Source: Verticillium longisporum (taxonomy: Eukaryota; Ascomycota; Sordariomycetes; Glomerellales; Plectosphaerellaceae). Taken from it: a stretch of DNA of 64,000 bases. The DNA lies in assembly GCA_019188255.1 (NCBI GenBank), contig JAETXT010000014.1, positions 1,906,246 through 1,970,245 on the forward strand, written 5' to 3'. The notes beneath the pieces are model-generated. The model made no database searches and had not been told where the DNA came from. It saw only the letters and a program-made list of their open reading frames with translations. Positions within the stretch are counted from its first letter, which is position 1, and each line of letters starts with the position of its first letter. Made by a program: the position numbers and the translations under genes. Shown piece after piece: positions 38,132 to 50,346 of the stretch.

Positions 38132-41100
38132 ATGTTGGAAGGCCTGGTTGCGGGCCTGCTCAACAGGTTCCTGGGCATGTACGTCAACAACTTCGACCCC
38201 AAGCAGCTCAAGGTCGGCATTTGGTCTGGCGATGTCAAGCTGCGCAATTTACAGCTTCGCAAAGAAGCACTCGACCAGCTCAAACTACCCATCAACGTCC
38301 TCGAAGGTCATCTCGGCGAGCTGACCTTGATCATCCCTTGGTCCAACCTCAGTGGTGCGCCCGTCAAAGTCTTCATTGAGGACGTCTTTCTGCTGGCGTC
38401 CCCGAAAGAAGATGCGGCATACGATGAAGACGAGGAGGAGCGGAGGAAACAGCGCATCAAGATGGAGAAACTTGACTCTGCTGAGCTTCTCAAGGAACGA
38501 TCACAAGAGGGCCTCAGTTCCGAGGAGCAAAAGAAGAACCAGAGCTTCACCCAAAGCCTGGTGACAAAAATTGTGGACAACCTGCAGGTCACGATCAAGA
38601 ACATTCACGTCCGCTACGAGGACTCCATCTCTACGCCTGGCCACCCCTTTGCTCTGGGTGTTACCCTTCAAGAGTTTAGTGCCGTCAGTACAAACGGCGA
38701 ATGGACACCTACCTTCATCCAGGACTCGACAAAATCGACCCACAAACTCGCCAAACTCGGCGCGCTTGCTGTGTACTGGAACACAGATACAGAGCTCTAC
38801 GGGCCCGGTCGAGAGATCGATCAGGAGGACAGGCCCACACTGACACACGAGGAGATGGTTGCCAATTTCAAAGGCATGATCGCAAAACCCGACGAGGCCA
38901 AACCTGACTACCAGTTTGTGCTGCGCCCCGTCAGCGGGCAAGCCAAGATTGTTCTCGACAAGACAGGTGACATTCACATACCCAAGACCAAGGCAAGTCT
39001 CTTGTTTGAGGAGATTGGTCTTGTGCTGGATGACGACCAGTACCGAGATGGCCTCATGATGGTCGACCTTTTCCACTACTTCATCCGGCATCAAGAATAC
39101 AAGAAGCTACAGCCCAAGGGTGTCACGCCCAAGGAAGACCCTCGAGCGTGGTTCAAGTTTGCAGGTGACGCCATTCTCGGCAAGATACACGAGCGCAACA
39201 GACGCTGGTCGTGGGAATACTTTCGCGAGCGCCGCGACGACCGAAAACGATATATCGAGCTGTTCAAGAAGCGAAAGCAGCAGCAGCAATTCTCTGCAGA
39301 AGAGTCTGCGGATATCGAGGCGCTCGAGCAGCGGCTCGACTACGAGGACCTGCGTTTCTGGAGGTCGCTGGGTCGGAATCAACTCAAGAAAGAAAACGCC
39401 GCTGCTCTGAAGAGTAAGCCGGCGCAGCCCCAACAACAGGGCTGGCTTGCATGGGCATGGGGTTCCAAACCGGCCGAAGAGCAGCACAGCGACATGGAAG
39501 AAAACACGCAGATCACAGAGGAGCAGAAAAAGGAGCTCTATGATGCCATTGATTGGGATGAAAAGACAGCTCTCGCCGAGTCGGTTGACGTTCCGAGGGA
39601 TAGTGTCAAGATGCAAGTCGAGGCTTCTTTGAGCACCGGCAGTTTCACCTTGAAGAAGAACCACAACGGCAAACTCAAGGATCTCATCAGTCTACACTTT
39701 GACGTCTTCAAGGCCAAGGCCCTTCAGCGCCCCGACTCTTTCCTTGCCGCCCTCAGCCTCGGCGGTCTGCGTGTCAACGATGGCACCACGCCGAACAGTC
39801 TGTTCCCTGAGATTGTTCGTGTCAAGGACTCGCCGGAAACGCAAGAGCGCAAGGCTTTGACCATCGAAGAGCTAGAGAGCTGTGACGATGAGCCCTTCTT
39901 CAACATTGAGGTCGAGCAGAACCCCATCGACCGCGAGGGTGATGTAGCCGTCGTGGGGTCGCTCAAACCGTTGGAGATTGTCTGGAATCCCAACTCAGTC
40001 GTCGGCGTAGCTGACTTCTTCCGCCCTCCAGAGCGACACATGGAGTCCATCAGTGCGCTCATGGAGTCGGCTGGCGCCACTGTCGAGGGCTTTCGCGAGC
40101 AGACCCGCGCAGGATTGGAGTTTGCGCTCGAAGAACACAAGACAATCAACGCTCAACTCGATCTGCAAGCACCGTTGATCATCGTCCCAGTCAGCATCGC
40201 CACCAAGGAGTCCACCTGCTTGATACTGGATGCTGGCCACATCAGCGTCAACAGCAAACTCGTGGACCAGGACACGATGAAGCAGATTCAGTCCAAACAG
40301 CGACAGCAATACTCAAACGAGGATTTTGAACGTCTCGAGTCTGTCATGTATGACAAATTCTTGGTCAAGCTGACGTCGACACAAATGCTTATTGGACCGT
40401 CGATCAAGGCCACCAAGAAGCAGCTCATTGATCGGGACGCCTCGCAGCCGTTGCACATTGTTGACCAAATCAACATCGATTTCGTCGTGGAAACATCCAT
40501 TCTTCCAAAGGCGCCGAACCTGACCAAGCTCAAGGTGTCTGGCCACCTACCAGTCCTGCAGGCGGCAATGTCCGACGCAAAGTACAAGAACCTCATGCGC
40601 ATCATAGATGTCGCGATTCCCAAGTTCGGCGATGACAAGACAGCCCAGAACAAGTCCAAGGAACAAGCTAGACCAACGTCGCGGTCGTCCAAGGCTTCCC
40701 GACCACGCCTCGCCAGCTCTGCCTCTAATCGGTCTCGCAAGGATGCCCGCCGCAAGTCATCTCAATTCCCATTCCTACAACAGCAGACCGCCATTGTCAT
40801 TGACGACGATGATCTCGATGAGGATGACAATGACAATTACGAGGATGCTTCGGACGGCGTTGATAATGAGCAGATCACGATGCAGCAGCGATCGTTCGAG
40901 CTCAAGTTCAAGGTCGACACGCTCAAGGGATCACTCTACCGCAGCGACCCCGACAGAAAGAAGCCAGATCAATTGCTCGTAGAGCTTGTCGCTAACGACT
41001 TCGACCTGGAATTCTTCTTGCGTCCCTACGACATGTCGGCCGAGGTGTCTCTTGGTTCCGTGACCATGGATGACTTTGTGGATGACCCACCAGCCGAGTT

Positions 41101-44100
41101 TAAATCGATCATCTCTTCGGGCGATGTGGAAGATCGCGAGCAGAAGTGCAGTCTCGTCAAAGTCAAGTTCACCAAGGTCAATAGCCAGTCGCCAGAATTT
41201 ATGCCCGTCTACGAAGGCGTCGAAACAAATGTCACAGCAGCCATTTCGACCATCAACCTGATCGTGACGAGAAAGACGCTGCTCACTTTGCTAGACTTTA
41301 TCCTTGCAACCTTTACCGGCGACAACAACGAGGCCGTATCCAAACGGGAGCAAAAGGCAATTGAAGCTGCCGAGAGCGACGAAAACGAGGTCGAGGTGGC
41401 GGTAGACACCCCCACCGAGGACGCCCAAGCCAACACAGCATCAATTCGGGTCAAGGTTGATCTCAAGAGTATCAGGCTCATCCTGAACAATGACGGCATT
41501 CGGCTGGCAACTCTCTCGTTCAACCACGCTGACGTCGGGGTTTTCTTACGGGGCAAGACCATGCGCGTGTCTGCTAAACTGGGTGACCTGAACCTCGTTG
41601 ACGACGTCAACCAGGGAGTGCCCGACGATTCGCCCCTCCGCCGGCTCATTGCCATCGAGGGCGACGATTTGGCTGATTTCAGATACGAGACGTTTGACGC
41701 CGAAAACCCTAAGACCTACCCCGGCTATGACTCCTCCATTTTCTTAAGGGCTGGTTCTTTCAAACTCAACTTCCTTGAGGAGCCGTTCCGCAAGATTATC
41801 GATTTTGTCGTCAAGTTTGGCAAGATGCAGGCCATTTTCAATGCGGCCCGCCAAGCTGCCGCCAACCAGGCAAATCAGATCCAGCAAAGCACGAGCAGGT
41901 TTAAATACGATGTGGTCGTCAAAACGCCCATTGTAGTTTTCCCACGGGTGGTGCAGCTTGGCCAGCCAAAACGCGACCTCTTGACAGCCTACCTCGGCGA
42001 GATTTATGCGCAGAATAAGTTTGCGCCACTTGACGACCCAGAGGACGCACAGATTGCTACGAAGATCTCAGCCGGCATTCGCAATATTCGTCTGACATCT
42101 GATTTCAATTACGAAGATGAGAAGTCCGAGGAACTGGAGCTCATCGACCACGTGGATCTTGGATTCAATGTCACGTACGCCGAACACCGGCACGGCAAAA
42201 AACGACCTGAATTGGAGATTCAAGGCACCATGTCTGACTTTAACCTCAAGCTGACGCAATATCAGCTCAGATTTCTGATGGAGATCTCCAAGTCTGTACC
42301 AGCCGCCTTTGCGAGTGACTCGGATGCGCAGGTCGAGTCGGCCGAACAGGATGTTGACGAAGACACCCTGAAGCGCGCCAAGTCAATGCCAGTTGAAAAA
42401 GCGTCCGGCGACGATGACCAGCTTGTCGACCTGAGCCCGGAGCTCAGATCGCGTGACAAGACGTGGACTACGCTGGATCTCGTCTTTCAGGTGCAAACTA
42501 TTGGCATGGAACTCATCATGGCGCCCGAGGATAAGCCTGTTGGCAATATTGAGACGGCCAGTCTCTCAAGGTTTTCGCTGGACGACACGAGAGTCAAGAC
42601 GCGGATGCTCAACGATGGGTCTCTCGAAGGCGAGTTCCTCATTCGTTCGTTCACAATTCATGACAGTCGGTCCCGCGACGCCAACAAGTACCGTCGTATC
42701 ATGACATCGCTCAACAAAGATGTCCAACAGCTCATGGCGAGCGTCACCATGACTGGTGGAAAGGACAAGAGTTTGATTGCCATGATAACGGTGGATAGCC
42801 CTCGCATCATCTTTGCGCTTGACTACCTCTTTGCTATCCAGAACTTTGTGACAGTCGGATTGACGGCCGAGGATCCCCTCGCGATAGACGATGAATCGTT
42901 GCTCGACGTGCAGTCTGCCGAAGAGTCGGATGCGGATCTTGACGCTGCATCCTCACGAGCAGTCTCGACTAAGCGTACAACGGCCAGCCAGCAGGTCGAC
43001 ACAACAGAGGCCACAGCCGACCACGGCGACGACGACAAGACACCATCAGCCATGAATGTTGCGTTTAGAGTCAACGTCGTAGACGCACAGGTGATTCTTA
43101 TTGCAAACCCACTAAGCTCGAGCTCTGAAGCTATAGTTCTCGGCACGAAGCAGGTTCTGCTATCTCAGCAGCATGCCTTGACTTTTCAGGTTTCAGAGAT
43201 TGGGATGTTCATGTGTCGAATGGATAAGTTCGAAGACTCGCGACTCCGCGTTCTCGACGACTTCTCGATCCAGATGTCCATGGACAGCTCCAAACCAGGT
43301 CTGACGAGCATTCACGTCGACGTAGAGCCGCTCATCCTGCGCTTATCTTTGCGAGATATCCTCTTGGCCTTACAGATTGCTAGCAAGGCCACTGAGCTCT
43401 CCGGCAACCAGCCCCAGAATGACCCCAAGCCTTCGGCGGTGGACGAAAAGGCTCGACAACTGCAGCAGGCCGGACTAAAACAACGTACAGCTAGCGGTAA
43501 GGGTCCGTCAACGCTTGCAGCGCGCACGCGTGTCACCAAGAGCGCAGGTCCCGGTGCCAAGATTGCAGCTGCGCAAGGCAGCCAGGCGGACGAGTTTGAG
43601 AGTGATGGAGCCCTACAAAAACCTCCCCGCCAGCATGAAGAGCTTACGGCAACAATTGACGGCATTCGGATCGTGCTCATTGGAGACACACACGAACTGC
43701 CCATCTTCGACTTGGGTATCAAAAGTCTCACGGCGACAGCTGAAGACTGGTCGTCGAATCTCAAGGCCGGCACGGCAGTCGACATTTACATGAATGTGTA
43801 CAACTTTTCCAAGTCCTCGTGGGAGCCGCTGCTGGAGCCTTGGCAGATGGGCGTCGGCATTGCGAAGGAGCAAGACACGGGACTTCTCTCCATTGATGTC
43901 ACGTCTAAAAAGGTCTTTGATGTAACGCTCACAACGGCTACCATTGCTCTGGCATCCAAGTCTTTCGCCTTCCTCAGCCAGGACGAGGATGTCCTCGGCA
44001 AGCCCCGCGGTGTCGACGCGCCCTACCGCATTCGTAATTACACGGGTTTCGAAGCAGTAGTCCAGTCCAAGAGCACTGTCACCGACGAGGTCACAACAAC

Positions 44101-47100
44101 ACGCCTCGAAGATGGCCAGCAAGTGCCTTGGAGCTTTGAACCCTGGGAGAAGATGCGCGAGAATCTCTTGGCGGAGAGTAGTTCCAACGATGTCACGATC
44201 CAATTGGAAGGCAGCGGCTTCGACCCGGTCAAGAGCGTTCGTCTCAATCGCGAGGGCGAGTTCATCTACGGTCTGCGTCCTAAGACGGACAATGTTCTGC
44301 ACCGAATACTCGTTGAGGTCAGCCTTGGTCAAGACAATGTCAAATACGTCACGCTTCGTTCGCCTCTGGTCGTTGAAAACGATACGCAGATCCCGGTCGA
44401 ATTGGGAGTCTACGATGCGGAGGAGGGTCACCTGCTGAAAATTGAAAAGATCTCCCCCGGCGAGTCGCGCCCCGCCCCGGTCGGTGCCGTCTTTCTCAAA
44501 TCGTTGCTCATCAGGCCTGACTCAGGGTTTGGCTACGCGTGGTCGTCAGAGACGCTTTGGTGGCGCGATCTGCTCAAGCGACCCACGAGAACCATGGTGT
44601 GCAAGGGTGAGAACGGGGACCCATTCTACTTTCAAGTCAACGCGACCTTTGATAAGGCCAATCCTTTAACCAGGTGAGTGTGTCCTGCTGCAGACAGGCT
44701 CGAATAGTCACTAACAAGACTAGGAACTACCCGTACATGCGGCTCAAGATTTCGCCGCCCATCGTCCTCGAAAATCTGCTCCCTCACGACTTCAAGTACC
44801 GCATCTATGACAAGGATACGAAGAAGGACTGGACCAACTTCTTGCGCAAGGGCGGTCTGAGTCCTGTGCACGTTGTTGAGCTTTCACACCTGCTCCTCCT
44901 GAGCATCGACATGCAAGATACCGTGTTCAAGCCCAGTGATTTTGCCGTGGTGAACCCAGGCCATTCAGACGAGTTCAAGAAGGAAAAGAAGCTCATATGC
45001 AAGGACCAAGATGGTCTTCAGCTGACGCTTCAGCTGCATTACTTCAAGATCCCCGATAGCGGTGGCGCGTTCCGCGTGACTGTGTACAGTCCCTACGTCA
45101 TCCTCAACAAGACTGGTCTCGACCTTAGCATCCGAGCAAAGAGCTTCATGCAGAGCGCCAAGGCCGCAGCGGGTCAGTCGCTGCTCACACAAGGACTGGA
45201 ACCAGGCCAAGAACGTCCCAAGGCCACGCCTTTCATGTTCTCCTATGGTAATGATGATAACCGCAACCGCACGCTCCTCAAGATTGCCGACTCGGAGTGG
45301 AGCAAGCCGCAATCTTTCGATGCCATCGGCAGCACCAATGAAGTTGTTTTGCCGTCCACGAAGAAGAACAGTGAAATTCACGTTGGTATCACGATCGAGT
45401 CTGGCGAAGGCAAGTACAAGATGACCAAGGTCGTAACTCTGGCGCCGCGGTTTGTCCTCGCCAACAAGCTTGACGAAGAGATTAATGTCCGCGAGTCGAG
45501 CGCTTCCGGCTTCATGACGCTCAAGCCCGGCGCCCTACAACCCATCCACTTCATGCAGAAGACGGCAGTGAAGCAGCTATCGCTTTGCCATGCCGGCATG
45601 AATAATGACTGGACCTCGCCGTTCAACATCTCCGACATAGGCACGACACACATCAAAATTGCCAAACACGGTCAGCGTCAGAGGCTCATCCGTGCCGAAA
45701 TCCTCATGGAAGCCGCTACTGTGTTCGTGCACCTCAGTATGGAGACAAAGAACTGGCCTTTCTCCATGCGCAACGAGAGCGATACCGAGTTCACCTTTTA
45801 CCAGGCAAACCCGAATGTGGACGAGGACGGCGTCGAGGACCGGTCTGGCTGGAAGCCCATCCGTTACAGACTGCCTCCACGCAGCATCATGCCCTACGCA
45901 TGGGACTATCCCGCGGGCAAGTTCCGCGAGATTGTTCTGAACACCCAGGGCAAGGAGCGCCATGTCAAACTGGCCGAGATTGGCAATCAGATTCCCATGA
46001 AGGCTGTCACTGCCTCGGGCCAGCAAAAGATCATCGACATCAACGTAGCCGCTGATGGCCCGACGCAGACCCTGATCCTCTCGAATTATCGGCCGTCCAA
46101 GAGTCTCTACCGCCAGAAGTCCAGGTCGGGTTCCCGCACAAACAACGCCGAGTGCTTCGAGGTCAAAAGCCAGGAGACAGGCGCTACGTTCCGCGCCCAG
46201 CTCAAGCTGTCTGGCATTGGCATATCGTTGATCAACTCACAGCTGCGAGAGCTTGCATACATCACATTCCGCGACGTGCAACTGAGGTATCAAGAGTCGC
46301 AGTTATATCAAACCGTGAGCCTGGCGGTCAAGTGGATACAGATTGACAATCAACTGTACGGGGGTCTGTTCCCAATGATTCTATATCCCAGCGTCGTGCC
46401 CAAGAAGGCGCAGGAGGTCGATGCGCACCCCTCACTGCACGCCATGGTCACCCGAGTCAAGGACGACTCCTACGGCGTCCTTTACATCAAGTACGCCACG
46501 CTGCTTTTGCAGCAAATGACGGTCGAGCTTGACGAGGACTTTGTCTACGCCGTGCTCGACTTTTCCAACATTCCTGGCGCCGCATGGTCCAATAGTCCTG
46601 ATCAAGGCAAGCTCTGTGATGAAGAACTCGACATCCCGGAGCCGAAACAGCAGCAATCAGGTCAGGACATATATTTTGAGCTACTCAATATCCAACCCAT
46701 GCAGCTGGATCTCTCGTTCATGCGCACCGAGCGCGTCAACGCTGAAGACAAGACATCGTCCCGCAATCCACTCATGTTCTTCCTCAATGTTATGACCATG
46801 GCCATCGGCAACGTCAACGATGCCCCTATCCGGCTTAACGCATTGATGCTCGACAACGTGCGCGTCTCTGTGCCGGCACTGACCCAAAACATCTCCAACC
46901 ACTACAGCCAAGAAGTGCTCTATCAGGTTCACAAGATTCTCGGCTCGGCAGACTTCCTCGGCAACCCTGTCGGCTTGTTCAATAACATCAGCTCGGGTCT
47001 CACCGATGTGTTTTACGAACCATACCAAGGCCTGATCCTCTCTGACAAACCAGAGGACTTTGCGCTCGGCGTAGGCAAGGGAGCAGCATCGTTCGTGAAG

Positions 47101-47883
47101 AAGTCGGTCTATGGCTTTACGGATTCCTTTTCAAAGTTCACCGGCAGTCTGTCCAAGGGCCTCGCCGCGGCCACGCTTGATAAGCAGTTCCAGGACCGTC
47201 GACGCATCACGAGGGCGCGAAACCGACCCAAACACGCTCTCTATGGCGTCACGGCGGGCGCAAATTCCTTCTTCACCAGCGCCGCATCTGGCGTCGGAGG
47301 CCTCGTCCGCAAGCCACTCGAGGGAGCTGAGCAGGAGGGAGCAATGGGTTTCTTCAAGGGCATCGGTAAAGGCGTGGTTGGCTTCGCCACCAAGCCTGCC
47401 ATTGGCGTACTTGACATGGCTTCGAATGTTTCCGAGGGAATCCGCAACACAACCACCGTCTTTGATGGCTCTGAGCTTGAACGTGTGCGATACGCGCGCT
47501 TCATTCCGGCCGACGGCATTGTGCGGCCCTACAATGGACGCGAGTCCATGGGGCAATACTGGCTCAAGCAAGTCGACAATGGGAAATATTTCAACGAGCA
47601 GTACATCGCTCACCTGGAGCTGCCTCGAGAAGACATGGTGGTCATGGTTACCTACTCACGCATTCTGCTCATTCGCAGCCGGCGGCTTACATCTGAATGG
47701 GACGTGCCGCTGAAGGACGTCCAGACCATTGCAAAGGAGCGCACGGGTTTGAGTTTGACGCTGAGGGGCGGCACCAATGGCCCGTTCCTGCCAGTAGGCG
47801 ATGAAAGCGGACGAGCCTTCCTGTACAAGATGGTCGCCGTAGCGGTGGAGGAGTTCAACCGAAGGTTCAGGGGTCTGGAGTGA
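38132..47883 (+). CDS. VPS13: VPS13, bridge-type lipid-transfer protein
   Basis: Two exons, 38132-44673 and 44724-47883, one 50-nt intron (GTGAGT...CTAG); 3,233 aa, the usual fungal size. Vps13 is a long hydrophobic-groove protein that moves phospholipids at ER-mitochondria, vacuole and endosome contacts. The chorein N-domain starts MLEGLVAGLLNRFLGMYVNN. Repeating-beta-groove segments fill about 100-2050 with an acidic Ser/Arg linker near 840-920 (DDDDLDEDDND). The VAB adaptor-binding domain follows (about 2060-2590, PIVLENLLPHDFKYRIYDKD). Then come the helical VPS13_C/ATG2_C-like part (about 2830-3100, QEVLYQVHKILGSADFLGNP) and a terminal PH-like domain (about 3110-3233, DMVVMVTYSRILLIRSRRL). 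The whole 9.7-kb coding region is free of stops and frameshifts. Confidence 0.97.
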
Positions 47884-48317
47884 ACGTATAACAGGCCCGC
47901 CTGGGCTTACTGCGTTGGCGTTTGGCGCTTTCCATTAGCAGATTATAACATGTTGTTCTGTTCCATTTCATCCTGGCTGTGATGCATTCGTCCTGCTGAT
48001 CAATCCTCAGCTTTGGTGTAAAAGGCGCATGATTGCTAATCGTGCTGATCAATCGCCTGGCCTGGCCCAACAAGCATTGCGCGTCTCTACGACTTCACTC
48101 GCCAGGCACTTCAACCGTCGGTTAATAAGTTGTAGATTCGACGTTCTAGTGATTGCTCTGGTCAAAAAGCGTCACGACGCACGGATAACAACGGTCCAAC
48201 TTCAGAAACAATTGTCTGTCGACCAGGTCGGCAGGTGGGTATTTCAATCACTACAAACATTACATGACCACCTTCTAGGTGCACAACTTTCTCCGAGCCG
48301 AACCTTTCATACACATC
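47884..48317. other. Convergent 3' spacer of VPS13 and the nucleoside transporter
   Basis: 434 bp holding both 3' UTRs. No further feature recognised. Confidence 0.45.
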
Positions 48318-50346
48318 TTATTCCCACTGGGTGATGACAAGGCCAGCGACGGCAGCGGAGGTCAAGGTAGAGATGACACCGCAGACCAAGGCGCTGACAG
48401 CAAGCTTGGCAACATCGCCAGCGCGCGAAGGAGCGAGCTGCGACAGGATACCAATCTGGATACCGAGCGAGCCAATGTTGCCGAAACCGCACAAGGCGTA
48501 AGTCGAAATGAGGATAGAGCGAGGCGACATCTGGTTGTACGGCGCTTGGTTCTTGAGCAAGAGGAAAGCGGAGTACTCGTTCTGCGGGCACGCTTATTAG
48601 TCTCTGGCGATCTTTGGCATGAATACTCGGCACAACTTACGATGATGACCTTCTCGGCAATCAGACGAGACACGTTCAGAAGATCCGAGTTGCGGGGTAC
48701 ACCAAGCAAGAAAGCGATGGGGTAGAACAGGTACCCAGCAATGAGGTTGAGCGTCAGGGGAGGAGAGTTGATGTTGAGGAAGCGTCCCCACCAAGTCAGC
48801 AGGCCGTCAATGAGACCAACGAAGGCGAGGATGCACAGCAGCGAGGCCATGATACTGCCGGCAATCTTGATACCAAGCCAAGCGCCGTTGGCAAAGGCGT
48901 GGATGGCGTTGGAAGCGGCGTGCTCCTCATCATCGGGGACAACAACCTTGCCAGCTGTGAGGGTCTCCTCAACTTCGGGGTAACGGAGCTTGGAGATAGC
49001 AAGCGAAGCGGGGATGGACATGACGCAAGACGACACCATGGCCTGCGCATTGAGGCCGAGACCGATGTAAGCGACAAGCACAGAGCCGGAAATGGTGGCG
49101 AAACCACACGTCAGAATCTGGTGCAGCTCGGCATTGGTCATGTGTGGCACAAAGGGGCGAACGAGAAGAGCCGACTCGCCCTGGCCGATAAAGGGAGTGG
49201 CGGCGGCGACGACAGCCTCGGCGCCAGACACTTGAAGAGCCCAGAAGATGAAGGTGGCCACCTTGCCGATGAACCACTGCAGGAATCCGATGTAGTAGAG
49301 GACCTGGACAATGGCGACGAAGAAGATAATGGGGGGGAGAACGTTGATGATGAAGTAGCCCAGCTCGTACACCTTGTCGTTCGTCAGGAAGATGACACCC
49401 TTCGCCGCGAAGCCCAGGAGATCACCGGCGCGATCAGCGATGAACTTGAAGATGTCGTAGCCGGCGCCGGTTCGCAGGACGAAGAGGGCGATGATGAACT
49501 GCGCGAGCATGCCACCAATGACGGGGCGCCAGTTGATCATCTTGCGGTTGCGCGAGGTACCCCAGAGAGCAAAGATGGTGAAAGCAAGACCAAACAACGA
49601 GACGGCACGGTTCTCGCGGTTGTTGTCGGCAAACTCCTCAGAAGCCATAGATCCGACGATCATGGCGGCTACGGTGACGGCAGCTCCAGCGGGAGTACGA
49701 GCCTTGGGGGAAGAGCATCGTACACACGGACAGCGCTCTGAGACCAGGCCCAGATGACGGGGCGGGACAGGTACGAGCTGCGGACGTAGAAGAAGAAGAG
49801 GCGCATGGAGATGGCAAGCCACACCAGGAAGGGAATGCGCCAGTTCATGTCGTCGCGGTGCAGAACGAGACCGGCAATCCACCAGCCGGTGAACAGCAGG
49901 AAGATGAACAGGTGGAAGACGGGGCGGTAACGGCGGTAGAACGTGCGCGACTTGGACGGTTGGTGCTCCGAAGAGCGCTCGTCATCGTGGGCAATGACGC
50001 CAACCTTCTCGCCATTGGCATACTCGGGCGGACTCTGGCTACCTAGCTTGGCCTTCTCGATATCGTGCTCGCTGCTGGCGCGCGTGTCGTGGTGATGGTG
50101 CAGGTGGCTTTGGGGAGGAATGGTCTGAGGACCGGTGCCCTTGGCGTACACGATGTTGTCTTCCGCAACGCCGGTGGCGTGGTGGAGGTGGGCGTGTTGG
50201 TGCTGGTTCACAGGCTCGAGTGCCGGGTCGGAATTGCGGCGGAGGTGATCGGGAGTAACAGCCTCTTCAGCCGGCTGTGGCGTCCGGGGCGGGCTTTGGT
50301 AGGGCGCCTTGCCGGAGCCGGTGGTGACAGTTGCGTGAGAAGCCAT
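48318..50346 (-). CDS. Concentrative nucleoside transporter (CNT family), one apparent frameshift
   Basis: Start 50346 (MASHATVTTGSGKAPYQSPP); exon end 48641; intron 48640-48582 (GTAAGT...CAG); last exon 48581-48318. With one base added the length is 656 aa. CNTs carry nucleosides with Na+ or H+. The N-tail (about 1-115) is His-rich (HQHAHLHHATG, HLHHHHD). Family blocks: GMLAQFIIALFVLRTGAGYD, GAEAVVAAATPFIGQGESAL (nucleoside-binding), TCGFATISGSVLVAYIGLG, SSCVMSIPASLAISKL and ALCGFGNIGSLGIQIGILSQ. The frame shifts by one at the five-G run 49706-49710 (five C on the coding strand), between VYDALPP and ARTPAGAAVTV. A 23-nt 'intron' there would be too short to be credible. Either an assembly error or an inactivating mutation. 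Confidence 0.85.

Noticed and set aside
49706..49728. 23-nt GT...AG 'intron' that would repair the nucleoside transporter frame
   Set aside because: Far below the minimum intron length seen in fungi and in this window; a single-base gap in the C-run is simpler.
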